Below are positions 10,410-19,094 of a stretch of 39,729 nt of DNA, in pieces. Numbering within the stretch: the first letter of the stretch is position 1; the number at the start of each line of letters is the position of its first letter. The position numbers and the translations under genes were made by a program. The DNA comes from JADJOY01 sp016713535 [NCBI: Deltaproteobacteria bacterium] (GTDB lineage Bacteria; JADJOY01). The stretch covers positions 1 through 39,729 of the forward strand of contig JADJOY010000050.1 of NCBI GenBank assembly GCA_016713535.1, in the 5' to 3' direction. The notes beneath the pieces are model-generated. The model searched no databases, was not told the DNA's origin, and saw only the letters and a program-made list of their open reading frames with translations.

Positions 10410-10585
10410 GCGAGCGAGCCCGCGCGGGATGGACGTGGCGGAGCAGGCGACCTCCCTCCCGCGACGGGGTCGATTCACGCTGAATTGGCGACTCTCGCGA
10501 GGGCCGCGATGTTGATCCGTGCTTCCCGCGCAAGGATGTGCAGGCCGCCGGAAGCCGCGGCGACGAGCTCATGGGAGGCACGAGC

Positions 10586-10852
10586 GTGAGCGGCGCCGAT
10601 CTCCACCTCCTGCAGTGGCCGGCGATGGCGGTCACGGTCCTCGCCGCGTGGCTCGTCGGCGCTCAGTCCAAGCGGCGCCGGGCCGCCGGCTTCTGGGTCT
10701 TCCTGGTCAGCAACGTGTTGTGGATCGTGTGGGGATGGCACGACCAGGCGTATGCGCTCATCGTCCTCCAGGTGGCGCTGGCCGCCCTGAACGTCCGCGG
10801 GGTGGCCAAGAACGAGGTGCCCGGACGTGCCGACGCATCGACCGAGCGCTGA
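10586..10852 (+). CDS. Small PnuC-like membrane protein, 88 aa
   Basis: Three membrane segments are visible: 'WPAMAVTVLAAWLVGA', 'AAGFWVFLVSNVLWIVWGW' and 'AYALIVLQVALAALNVRG'. The WVFLVSNVLWIVWGWH region with a following YALI-LQ helix resembles short PnuC-like (nicotinamide riboside transporter-type) half-proteins, but no substrate can be claimed. GTG at 10586 was chosen because GGGAGG sits 6 bp upstream; the in-frame ATG at 10571 overlaps that site and is the alternative. The C-terminus is polar and charged. Confidence 0.65.
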   Translation: MSGADLHLLQWPAMAVTVLAAWLVGAQSKRRRAAGFWVFLVSNVLWIVWGWHDQAYALIVLQVALAALNVRGVAKNEVPGRADASTER

Positions 10853-10953
10853 CGACGCGGGTCGCGGACGCCCTTGGGGGCCGCCGGGGAAGGGCCACAG
10901 AGCCTCCGCTCGGCCCGGAGCCTCAGCATCGGCTCACCGAGCGGCTGGCCTAG

Positions 10954-11167
10954 CAGGAAGCGCTCGATCGCAAGACAGCGTTCTCCGGGGCGCTGATGGA
11001 AGCGGTGGCGCGCAACCGTCTTCACGACCCGGCGGTGGGGCGGGGTCGTCGTCAACGCGCGCGACGTCACGCGCCGCCGTGCAGCGGAGGAGGCGCTGGC
11101 GCGGAGCGCGGCGTATCTCCGCGCCGTGATCGAAGCCGACTGCCGTCACGGAGTCCGTCCGCCGTGA
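10954..11167 (+). pseudogene. Remnant of a PAS-domain sensor gene
   Basis: The frame opening at 10954 reads 'QEALDRKTAFSGALMEAVAR' and 'NRLHDPAVG'; after one base shift near 11040 it continues 'GVVVNARDVTRRRAAEEALA' and 'RSAAYLRAVIEA', then stops at 11167. The N-L-DDP-V-G-VVN-RD-T-R pattern is the last strand of a PAS fold followed by the linker helix of multi-PAS histidine kinases or diguanylate cyclases. Neither a catalytic domain nor a start is present, so this is a decayed or excised fragment. Confidence 0.6.
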
Positions 11168-11570
11168 GCGGGGCGACTCCACGGCCGCCTCCTCGACGAC
11201 CCCGCGGTACGTCGGGGGTCGACCCTGGCCGGGGGGAATCGCATTTCGTGCTCCTCGGAATGTACGGCTCGGTCGCGAGAGCCCGTTTTTACAAACTGCC
11301 CTCCGTGACGCGCTGAGCGACTCCTCCTCCGCCGGGGGATTTTTCGCGTCTGCTCGCTGGCTTGCACCGCCGCGGACGCACTTGCGACCGTAGGACCGTG
11401 GCTTGCACTGCGCACCAGCCGACGACCGCGCGGTTGCTCGACCAGCGCGCGGCGACCGGTGCACAGGTCGATGGTGGATCGACACCGCGCCGCCGACGTC
11501 CGCATGCGTCGGCGTCCGCGATGCGACCGGAAGGATCCGCTCACACGATGGCCGAATCGGGGCTCACGAC
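11168..11570. other. About 400 bp without a gene
   Basis: No coding frame is convincing. The only oddity is a short direct repeat, GGCTTGCAC, near 11360 and 11400, upstream of folE. It could be part of a regulatory region, but no promoter consensus was recognised. Confidence 0.35.
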
Positions 11571-12107
11571 ATGACCTTGACCGACTGGCTCGAGAAAAAC
11601 GTCACGCAGGATCCGCGGGCGCTCGAGTGGTTCGGCCGCGGCGCCCAGCGCGACGACGCGCGCGCGGAGCACTGCGAGGCGCGGATCGTGCGCGCCTACC
11701 GCGAGCTGCTCTCGGGCTACTCCATCGATCCCGCGACGATCCTCAAGACCACGCGCCGGGTCGCCCCGGAGGAGACGCCAGGGGTGGTCACCGTGGTCGG
11801 CATCTCCTTCACCTCGATCTGCGCTCACCACTTCCTGCCGTTCTTCGGCAAGGTGAAGGTTTCGTACCTGCCGGGCGATCGGATCCTGGGGCTCGGCAAG
11901 CTGCCGCGGCTGGTCCAGGCGTACGCGCGGCGCTTCCAGATCCAGGAGGACCTGGTCAAGGAGATCGCCGAGGAGCTCATGCGCTCGGGCGGTGCGCGCG
12001 CCGCGCGCGCGAGCTGCAAGGCCCGGCACCTCTGCATCTGTGCCCGCGGTCCCTCGGACCCGACGTCCTACACGCGCACCGAATACCAAGCCGGTACGTG
12101 GCCGTGA
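11571..12107 (+). CDS. folE: GTP cyclohydrolase I
   Basis: Converts GTP to 7,8-dihydroneopterin triphosphate, the first step to tetrahydrofolate and other pterins. The product is 178 aa, close to the family core. The zinc site is visible: Cys84 and His87 in 'SICAHHFLPFFGKV' and Cys155 in 'KARHLCICARG'. The segment 'GLGKLPRLVQAYARRFQIQE' (about 107-126) is the usual helix with the QxQE motif. ATG at 11571 was chosen because family homology begins right after it. The stop overlaps the GTG of the cytochrome gene (GTGA), so translation is coupled. The chemistry is clear, but coupling with a cytochrome c and a membrane protein is not the usual folate context. Confidence 0.9.
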   Translation: MTLTDWLEKNVTQDPRALEWFGRGAQRDDARAEHCEARIVRAYRELLSGYSIDPATILKTTRRVAPEETPGVVTVVGISFTSICAHHFLPFFGKVKVSYLPGDRILGLGKLPRLVQAYARRFQIQEDLVKEIAEELMRSGGARAARASCKARHLCICARGPSDPTSYTRTEYQAGTWP

Positions 12108-12937
12108 AGCGGCGTCGGGCGAGCGCCCTCGCGATCGCCGTGGTGCTGGTGGCGGGGGCGGCGCGAGGCGCCGACGAGCTCGACTTCCGCGGCGCGCCCA
12201 AGACGGGCTGGTCGCGCGCCGAGCTGGCCAAGCTCGTCCCCGCGCAGCAGGTCCGGGTGTGGGACCCGTACGAGCTGCGGGAGATCGAGCTCGAAGCGTT
12301 CCCGATGAACGCCGTGCTGGACGCGACCTTCGGCGCGCGCTGGCGGGAGCGCGACGAGATCCTCATGACGTGCAAGGACGGGTTCCAGCCGTCGGTGCCG
12401 GTCCAGCGCTTCCTGAAGCACCGCGCGTGGCTGGCGTTTCGCCGCATCGACCAGCGCGACTTCGAGCTCCTCGAGCACGACGTCACGCCGCCGGTGCGCG
12501 TGGAGCTGGCGCCCTACTATCTGGTGTGGGCGAACCTCGACGATCCGCAGGTGCGCGCCGAGGGCGACCTCGGCTGGCCGTACCAGCTCGTCGCGGTCGA
12601 GCCCGTCGACTTCCAGGCGCACTTTCCCAAGCTCGCGCCTCCCGCGGGCGCGGGCGAGCCGGTGCGCCAGGGCTTCCTCGCCTTCCGCAGCTACTGCCTG
12701 CCGTGCCACACCGTGAACGGCGAAGGCGGGCGCGTCGGACCCGAGCTCAACTATCCGATGAACGTCACCGAGTACTGGCACGCGCCGGCGCTGCGGCGCT
12801 GGATCCTCGACCCCCGGTCGGTGCGCAGCCGCGCCGCCATGCCGTCGATCGCTCCCGGTCTCGCCGATCGCGAGGGGATGGTGGACACGGTCATCACCTA
12901 TCTCGAGGCCATGGCCACCAAGAAGGTCGCGCCATGA
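12104..12937 (+). CDS. Secreted monohaem cytochrome c with an N-terminal accessory domain
   Basis: 277 aa from GTG 12104, which overlaps the folE stop. Residues 1-22 are a Sec signal peptide ('VKRRRASALAIAVVLVAGAA'), so it is periplasmic. A domain of about 160 residues follows ('VRVWDPYELREIELEAFPM', 'DEILMTCKDGFQPSVPVQRF', 'LAPYYLVWANLDDPQV'); its DG-x-PS pattern is reminiscent of the sulfite-oxidase/molybdopterin-oxidoreductase fold, but no cofactor Cys can be assigned. The C-terminal cytochrome domain carries CLPCH (Cys198, Cys201, His202) and a probable axial Met246 in 'RAAMPSIAPGL'. It is likely an electron acceptor or donor for a periplasmic enzyme. The stop overlaps the next ATG (ATGA). 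Confidence 0.85.
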   Translation: MKRRRASALAIAVVLVAGAARGADELDFRGAPKTGWSRAELAKLVPAQQVRVWDPYELREIELEAFPMNAVLDATFGARWRERDEILMTCKDGFQPSVPVQRFLKHRAWLAFRRIDQRDFELLEHDVTPPVRVELAPYYLVWANLDDPQVRAEGDLGWPYQLVAVEPVDFQAHFPKLAPPAGAGEPVRQGFLAFRSYCLPCHTVNGEGGRVGPELNYPMNVTEYWHAPALRRWILDPRSVRSRAAMPSIAPGLADREGMVDTVITYLEAMATKKVAP

Positions 12938-13716
12938 GCGCGGTCGGTCCGTTCGAGTCGTTCTACGGGAGTGCCGCGCAGCAGCCGGCGTCGCTGTGGG
13001 TCGCGGCGCTGGTCGGCTGGGCCGGCGTCCTGGTCCTCGAAGACCGGCCGCGCTCGGTGCGCCGGTTCGCCTCGGCGTGCGCCGCGCTCGCCATCCTCGA
13101 CGCCTGGCTCACCGCCAATCACGTGCTCGGGATCGGAGCGCTGCCGGGTGTCCTCGCGACGGCGGCGCCGCTCTGCTTCGTGCTCGCGGGCGATCTGCGG
13201 GTGTTCCTCTTCCTCGACGTGGTGAACGTCTCCGAGCCGCGCACGCTCGAGCTCAGGCGCGCACGCTGGGGGCGGGTGCTCGCGCTCACGGTGCTGGTGC
13301 CGGTGATCGCGTTCGGCGTCGTGAAGCCCCTCGCGGACTCGCTCGCCGCGCCCGACGCGGCGGGAAGGATCCTCTTCCTCGGCTACGAGCTGCTCTTCCT
13401 GGCGCTGATCCTGGTCCTCCGCCAGCGGGTCCTTCCTCGGCAGCTCGCCGATCGAGGCGCCGTGCGAGGGTGGGCGCGAAGTGTCGCGAGCTTCGTCGCG
13501 GTCTACTACGGCCTGTGGGCGCTCGCCGACCTGTGGATCCTGTTGGCGCCGCCGCCGGCCCGCGACCTGGGCTTCGGCCTGCGCGTGCTTCCCAACCTCC
13601 TCTATTACGGCGGGCTCGGCCCGTGGATCGCCTGGCGCTCGGCGATCCGCAAGGCTCGAGTGGACGACCCGGGAATCGGCGTGGCGCACCCGGATCCACA
13701 GCTTCAGCGACCGTAG
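12934..13716 (+). CDS. Polytopic membrane protein, 260 aa, in operon with folE and cytochrome c
   Basis: ATG 12934 overlaps the cytochrome stop. About seven hydrophobic segments are seen: 'SLWVAALVGWAGVLVL', 'ACAALAILDAWLTANHVLG', 'LATAAPLCFVLAGDLRVFLF', 'LALTVLVPVIAFGVVKPL', 'LFLGYELLFLALILVL', 'FVAVYYGLWALADLWILLA' and 'LPNLLYYGGLGPWIAW'. No known family is recognised. Since it is translationally coupled to a periplasmic cytochrome c, a membrane anchor or quinone-linked partner is a reasonable guess; few conserved His are evident, so a cytochrome b role is not supported. Its TAG stop lies inside the first bases of a large palindromic repeat. Confidence 0.8.
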   Translation: MSAVGPFESFYGSAAQQPASLWVAALVGWAGVLVLEDRPRSVRRFASACAALAILDAWLTANHVLGIGALPGVLATAAPLCFVLAGDLRVFLFLDVVNVSEPRTLELRRARWGRVLALTVLVPVIAFGVVKPLADSLAAPDAAGRILFLGYELLFLALILVLRQRVLPRQLADRGAVRGWARSVASFVAVYYGLWALADLWILLAPPPARDLGFGLRVLPNLLYYGGLGPWIAWRSAIRKARVDDPGIGVAHPDPQLQRP

Positions 13717-13771
13717 CGCGGGGGCTCGTCCCCCGCACCAGCCGGCGGCGGGGGACGAGCCCCCGCGCTAC
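13713..13771. repeat. Perfect 24-bp inverted repeat with nested hairpins (A-type palindrome dimer)
   Basis: Arms 13713-13736 and 13748-13771 are perfectly complementary, with an 11-nt loop. Each arm is itself a palindrome: GCGGGGG, then CTCGT, then CCCCCGC. The arm starts GTAGCG, and that TAG is the stop codon of the membrane protein gene. The sequence belongs to the dispersed family also seen at 22.3 and 30.3-30.9 kb. It may act as a terminator as well. Confidence 0.85.
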
Positions 13772-13957
13772 GAATCCGGGCCGAGTTGCGAGCACGACCG
13801 ATGCCGTCGCTCCACCTCGGGCGCGCCGACGTGGAAGCTGGTCCGCGCGATCGAGCGCTGCGCAGGCTTACGTCGTGACGTCCGTTTCCGTGGCTCGTCG
13901 TGCCTGGATCGCGCCGGGTGACGGTCGAGCGCCGGGTCGGGCAGACTCGGATCGACG

Positions 13958-14713
13958 ATGGCCACCAAGATCGGCGAGGTGGAGGCGATCTTCCGGTATC
14001 CCGTGAAGTCGATGGCCGGCGTGCGGCTGGCGGTGGCGGAGCTGGGCTGGCACGGAGTCGAGGGCGACAGGCGTCTCGGGCTGCGGCGGTGCCAGGACCG
14101 CGGCGGGTTCCCGTGGCTCACGGCGGGGAGGTTGCCGGAGCTCGTGCGCTTCACTCCGCACGGCGGCGGAGACGGCGCCGCCGGCGAGCTGCCCACCCTC
14201 GTGCGCACGCCCGAGGGCCAGGACCTGCCGATCTTCGGCGAGGCGCTCGCGACGGACATCGGCCGCCGCGCCGGGACGTCCGTGGAGATGATGCAGTGGA
14301 AGCACGGCATCTTCGACGACGCGTGCGTATCGGTGATCGCGTCGGCGACGGTGGACGAGGTCGGCCGCCTCGCAGGGCAGGGCGCCGACGTGCGGCGGTT
14401 TCGCCCCAACGTCGTGGTGCGGCTGTCGCGCGCCTCGCCGTTCCAGGAGGACGAGTGGGTGGGCCGCGCGCTCTCGTTCGGCGAGGGTGACGACGCCCCC
14501 ACGATCGCGGTGACCATGCGTGACCTGCGCTGCGCGATGGTGAACATCGATCCCGACACCGCGCGCTCGGCACCCGAGGTCATGAAGGCGATCGTCGGCG
14601 CCAACCAGAACTTCGCCGGCGTCTACGGCACGGTGACGCGCACCGGCCGCCTCGCCGTCGGACAGCCCATCCTCCTCGGCCCCGCGCAGCCCTCCGAGCG
14701 CGAGCTCGCCTGA
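13958..14713 (+). CDS. MOSC domain protein (YcbX-like)
   Basis: MOSC proteins bind sulfur or molybdenum cofactor and in some cases reduce N-hydroxylated substrates. The 251-aa product has an N-terminal MOSC_N barrel ('IFRYPVKSMAGVRLAVAEL', 'GVEGDRRLGL'; residues about 5-105) and a MOSC core (about 110-245) with 'VSVIASATVDEV', 'RRFRPNVVV' and 'MRDLRCAMVNIDPDT', where Cys is the conserved putative sulfur or cofactor ligand, then 'FAGVYGTVTRTGRLAVGQPI'. ATG at 13958 begins at the family start. It stands alone between the palindrome and the permease gene. The substrate is unknown. Confidence 0.9.
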   Translation: MATKIGEVEAIFRYPVKSMAGVRLAVAELGWHGVEGDRRLGLRRCQDRGGFPWLTAGRLPELVRFTPHGGGDGAAGELPTLVRTPEGQDLPIFGEALATDIGRRAGTSVEMMQWKHGIFDDACVSVIASATVDEVGRLAGQGADVRRFRPNVVVRLSRASPFQEDEWVGRALSFGEGDDAPTIAVTMRDLRCAMVNIDPDTARSAPEVMKAIVGANQNFAGVYGTVTRTGRLAVGQPILLGPAQPSERELA

Positions 14714-14927
14714 TCGCGGGAGGCGAGCCCGGGCCTCGACCCGGTCGGACCCGACTAGGCGCGCGCTCGACGCATTCGGGCTCGGTCGTGTGGCCGAGAG
14801 AGCGCCGGGTGCGGCGAGCGGGCTGCCGCTGAACCCAGAGCCAACTCGCTGATTCGACAGCCCGCGAGCCGCGAGCCGTGAGCGCGGGGCGCCCGCCGTT
14901 CGCCGCGCGCGGCGCGATCCTCGTGGC

Positions 14928-14956
14928 TTCGAGGCGCCGAGGTCCGCTCGTATATT
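14928..14956 (+). promoter_or_regulatory. Possible sigma-70 promoter for the permease-SPFH gene
   Basis: TATATT (14951-14956) with TTCGAG 17 bp upstream (14928-14933) lies about 40 bp before the GTG start at 14999. The -10 context GCTCGTATATTGC resembles GCTCGTATACTGC ahead of the radical SAM gene. Only the -10 is good. Confidence 0.4.
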
Positions 14957-14998
14957 GCGCGCGCCGTCGCGGGGTGGGGGACGGCGTCCGGTGCCATC

Positions 14999-17004
14999 GT
15001 GCTCGCCGACGTGTCGATGCGCTTCGCCGCGGGGCTGTGGACGCTCTTCGTCGAGTCGTCGCTCTACATCCTGGTGGGCTTCGCGATCGCGGGGCTGCTG
15101 CACGTGTGGGTGCCGGAGACCTTCATCCGCCGCATCCTCGGCCACGGGCGGATCGGCTCGATCTTCACGGCGGCGCTCCTCGGCATCCCGCTGCCGCTGT
15201 GCTCGTGCTCGGTGCTGCCCACGGCGATCGCGATGCGGCGCATGGGCGCGAGCCGCGGCGCCACGGTCTCGTACCTGATCTCCGAGCCCGAGACCGGTCC
15301 CGACTCGATCGCGATCACCTACGGGCTGATGGGGCCGCTGATCGCGGTCTACCGGCCCGCGGCGGCGCTCCTCGCGGCGATGGTCGCGGGGCTCCTGGTC
15401 GAGTGGCGGGGTGGGCCGGAGGTCGGCGACGAGCGCGCGCCAGCCGCCGGCTGCGGTCACGACCTCGATCACGGGCACGATCACGATCACGGCGCCGGTC
15501 ACGCGCACGATCCCGGCGCTGACGCCCATCCCGGCCACACCGACGACCCCGCTCCCGAGCCCACCGCCGCCGCCGACCGCCCGCGCCTCCGCGACGTGCG
15601 CGGCTGGATCGGCGGCGCGCTCCGCTACGGCTTCGTCGATCTCCTCGACGACCTCTCCCACTGGCTGCTGCTCGGGCTGGCGATCGGCGCGGCGGTGACG
15701 GCGTTCGTGCCCGCGTCCGCGATCGGCGGCTATCTCGGCAGCGGGTTCCTGCCGCTGGTGCTGATGGCCCTCATCGGCGTGCCGATCTACATCTGCGCCG
15801 CGGCCTCGACACCGATCGCCGCCGCGCTGATGCTGAAGGGGCTCTCGCCCGGCGCGGCGCTGGTGCTGCTGCTCACCGGGCCCGCCACCAACCTGGGCTC
15901 GATGGCGGTGCTGGTGCGTCACCTCGGCCGGCGCGTGGTGGGCATCTACCTGGCCGTGGTGGTGGTCGTGAGCATCGTGATGGGGGCCTTGCTCGACGCG
16001 CTGTACGCGCTGCTCGGCACGCGCCCCGAGGTCCGCCTCGGCGGCGAGCCCGGCTGGCTGCCGGGGTGGGTGTGGACGGGTGCCGCGCTGCTGCTCGCGG
16101 CGCTGCTCGCGCGGAGCATGCTGCGCGCCCCCATCCCGGGCGAGTTCTCGAGCGTGGCGCGCGTCGTCGAGCGCCTGAGCGGCGTGCGTGTGACGCGAAG
16201 GCGGGTCGCGTGGCTCGGGACGGCGGCCGCGCTGGCGGCGTGGCTCTCGACCGGCATCGCGGTGGTGAAGCCGGGCGAGCGCGGCGTGCGCCTCACCTTG
16301 GGCCGTGTCAGCCACGAGCTCGCGCCCCGGGCTCCATCTCGCTTGGCCGGCGCCGCTCACGCGGACGGTGGTGACGCCGGTGGCGGCGTCGCGGGTGGTC
16401 GAGCTCTCGGCGTCGGCGGCGGGCGCCCCGGCCGCGGCGCCGCGGAGCGCCGCCGCGGCGGAGCGCCAGTTCCTCACCGGGGACCGCGACCTGGTGGAGG
16501 TCGACGCGCGCGTCGAGTACCGCGCCGGCGACCCCGCGGCGCGTCTCCAGGGAGCAGCTCGCGCGGCTCGGCGCGGGGGTCACGATCGACCGTGTGGCGC
16601 TCCACCAGGTGCGCGCGCCGGTGCTCGTCGTCGACGCGTTCCGTGACGTCGCCTCCGCGCGCGAGGATGCCGCCACGGCCGTCGAGCTGGCGCGCGGCGA
16701 GCGCGACGCGGCGCTCTCGCGCGCCCGCGGCGAGGCGGCCGCGATGGCCTTCGCGAGCGAGGCGGCGCGCGCCGCCGACGTGGCGCGCGCGGCGGCAGAG
16801 GCGCATGCCTTCGCGCTCCAGGCCGCGGCGCTCGGCGACTGGCGCGCCCTCGCCGAGCGCCGGCTGTGGCTCGAGACGGCGGAAGCCGTGCTCGCCGGCA
16901 AGACCAAGATCGTGCGGGGAGACGGCGCGGGAGCACGCGGCCTGGACCTGTGGCGGGGCGACGCCGCGGCGGCGCCGCCGCCGTTCGGCCGCGGCGGACG
17001 TTGA
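14999..17004 (+). CDS. Two-half permease (ArsP_1/SO_0444-like) fused to an HflK-like SPFH domain; two frame breaks
   Basis: GTG 14999 (ATG 15017 is the alternative). Residues 1-350 are a permease of the PF03773 type, a family linked to metal/metalloid efflux: 'GIPLPLCSCSVLPTAIAMRR' with the CSC motif at 68-70 in half one, and 'GVPIYICAAASTPIAAALML' with 'LLTGPATNLGSM' in half two. The loop joining the halves is His-rich (residues 153-180), a likely metal site. After an extra hydrophobic segment, an SPFH domain starts near residue 418 ('STGIAVVKPGERGVRLTLG', 'PGLHLAWPAPL') and ends in an Ala-rich coiled coil and 'EAVLAGKTKIV', as in HflK. One extra C near 16325 and a second break near 16545 split the frame. 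About 45-50 residues usual in HflK are absent at the second break. Confidence 0.8.
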
Positions 17005-17413
17005 GCGCGCGCACCGGGCGCGTCGTCCGGGCCGAAGTGCCGGCTCCGAGGGCTCTGCATGCGCTCTTTCACGGAAAACCGCGCCTCGGACGACCGCCGT
17101 GAAGGCAAGGTGTGACAGGACTCGATCGCGGTTCGTGAGCGAACTGGATCGCGAGTGCTGGTGTTTCGGGTAGCACTCGTCACCACTGGCGGGGTGCGCC
17201 CGGCGGGGTGCGCGTCCACGCTCCAGCGCGCCGCACGGCGTGGGGAGGAGGCCTCGGGCAACCCGGATCCGGGCACGCGCGCGGCGGCCGGACACCCGGT
17301 CGAGCCCGCCGCGTGGCGTGTGAGCCAGCGCCGACCGCGCTTCGGGGCGGATCGTCGAGTATGTTTCAGACCGGCTCGGCATCTCGCCGACCGGAAAGGG
17401 CGAGGCGCAACGC
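17005..17413. other. About 400 bp with no clear feature
   Basis: No supported gene, strong hairpin or promoter was seen. A weak inverted repeat, GTGCT and AGCAC (about 17156-17177), is the only structure noticed. Confidence 0.35.
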
Positions 17414-17623
17414 TTGCGAAATCCCGGAGCCGCGAAGCGGCAGAAAGAGCTGGCTCGCCAGCAGAAGCGACAGGACAAGCTCGTGGAGCGAGCGCGGCGG
17501 AACGCCGAGAAGAAGCTCCGTCCGGCGGGAGCCGGCGCACCGATCGAGGAGGTCGACCCGGACCTCGACGCCGACAACGCCGAGGGCGAGGGCGAGTCGG
17601 GCGAAGGCACCGAGGCCGAGTAG
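17414..17623 (+). CDS. Small highly charged protein, 69 aa
   Basis: The product begins 'MRNPGAAKRQKELARQQKRQ', continues Lys/Arg-rich to about residue 35, and ends in an acidic tail ('PDLDADNAEGEGESGEGTEAE' in part). It resembles short charged proteins common in deltaproteobacteria and myxobacteria that open R-N-P-x-A-A-K-R-Q-K-E. The start codon is TTG at 17414; no in-frame ATG or GTG fits the conserved beginning. The basic half followed by an acidic tail suggests nucleic acid or ribosome binding, but the function is unknown. Confidence 0.65.
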   Translation: MRNPGAAKRQKELARQQKRQDKLVERARRNAEKKLRPAGAGAPIEEVDPDLDADNAEGEGESGEGTEAE

Positions 17624-17733
17624 GCCGGATGCTTCACGAGCGGTGGCGCACGATGCGCGACGGATTCACCCGTCGCCACGGCGACCGCTCGTCGTCCGTC
17701 CCGCGGTGATGCACGACGCGCCAGGAAGCGCGC

Positions 17734-17763
17734 GCCCTCCAGCCACTCGATCCGCTGGAGGGC
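17734..17763. terminator. Hairpin between convergent genes
   Basis: GCCCTCCAGC (17734-17743) pairs perfectly with GCTGGAGGGC (17754-17763). It sits between the small charged protein gene and the leftward SGNH gene and can serve both strands. There is no U-tract on either side. Confidence 0.6.
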
Positions 17764-17812
17764 CGCCGCTTCGTCGGCGGACGGAATCCCGGCGCCGAGG
17801 CGCGTGCGGCCC

Positions 17813-19094
17813 TCAGGGCGCGGCGCAGTCGGCGCCGCGCAGCAGCGACAGGTCGATCGCGTCGGCGAGGCGCGCGTAGCCGTCGGCGTTCAGGTGTAGC
17901 CCGTCGCCGCCGTCGAAGCGCGCGTCGATCACGTCCGGGTCGGCGGGGTCGCGGACCGCGGCGTCGAGGTCGACGACCGCGTCCGCGGGGCTCTCGGCGC
18001 GGATCCAGTCGTTGACGGCGTTGCGCGTGGCGCGCCCGGCGGCGCCCGAGTAGCCCGACGTCCGCGAGCGCCCCGCCGGCGTGAGCGTGGCGTGGAGCAC
18101 GTGGAGGCCGCGCGCGTGCAGGCGGGCCACGACCTCGCGATAGCCGTCGGCGAGCGCGCTGGCGGACGCGGCGGAGACCTGTCCGATGTCGTTGATGCCC
18201 TCGAAGACGAGCACGTCGGTGACGCCGGCGCGCGCGAGGACGTCGGCGTCGAGACGCTCGAGGGCCGAGCGGCCGTAGAGCGGGACTCCGTTCGTGAGCA
18301 GCCGGTTGCCGCTGATCCCTGCGTTCGACACCGCGATCGGGCGCGCGGCGCTCTCGAGCCGGCGCCGCAAGAAGTCGGGGAAGCGCTGGTCGGTGTCGAT
18401 CGTCGCGGGGGTTTCGGGGAAGCCGAGCGGTCCGGCCTGGAAGCCGTCGGTGAGCGAGTCGCCGAGGGTGACCAGCGTCGACGAGCCGCCGGGTGCCAGG
18501 ACGTCGAGCGCGGCCACGATCGGCCGGCTGGTGGTGGTCCGTGTGAACGCCTCGGCCGACACGTCCTGTCACCGGCGCCGGGCGCGGTCGCGTACGAGCG
18601 CTGGCGGCCGGTGAGGTGATGGGTCGGGACGCTCGTCGGCTCGAGGGCATGCACGCTCACCGCGATCCCCTCGAAGGCCGTCACCGCGAACTCGGCCGGG
18701 TCGCTGACCACGTCCGCGCCGGGCGGGAGGTCGACGCCTCGCTCGCCTCCGAAGGTGAGCGTGACGGAGGTTCCGGGGACGAGCCCGGCACCTCCGCGCG
18801 CCGCCCCAGCCGCACCGCCGCGAGCCGCACGGTCTCGCGGCCGAAGCGGTTGGTGACGTGGACGCGCGCGGCGCGCCCGCCGCCGAGCGGGGTTAGCATC
18901 ACGCGGAAGGTCTGGTCGGGCCCGCTCGTGAGCCAGTGAAGGCTCGCGTCGATCGGGAGGAACGCGTCGGTGGGCGGCGCCTGCCACGCCGAGATCCAGG
19001 TGCGACCGCCACATTCGGCGCTCGCCGCGGAGTCGCTGCCGCAGCCGGCGAGGACCACGAGCGCGAGGGTGAGTGCGGGGCCGAGCGCTCTCAC
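17813..19094 (-). CDS. SGNH/GDSL-type hydrolase lipoprotein, two frame breaks
   Basis: A probable exported esterase or deacetylase. ATG at 19094 starts a lipoprotein signal ending in the lipobox 'LVVLAGC' (Cys18). An N-terminal beta-rich region follows ('GRTWISAWQAPPTDAFLP', 'FRVMLTPLGGGRAARVHVTN'). The SGNH domain shows block I 'TLGDSLTDGF' (nucleophile Ser), block II 'NAGISGNRLL', block III 'FEGINDIGQ' and block V 'GGDGLHLNADGYARLADAI' (Asp/His). The frame shifts near 18797 and again near 18570; the middle part reads 'GLVPGTSVTLTFGGERGVDL' in a third frame. Homology is otherwise continuous, so this is one gene. Its start overlaps the stop of the small gene upstream (ATGA), so the two form an operon. 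Confidence 0.8.

Noticed and set aside
13868-16477. Long minus-strand open frame opposite MOSC and permease genes
   Set aside because: Low-complexity His/Arg/Gln-rich translation with no domain; the plus-strand genes carry clear motifs.
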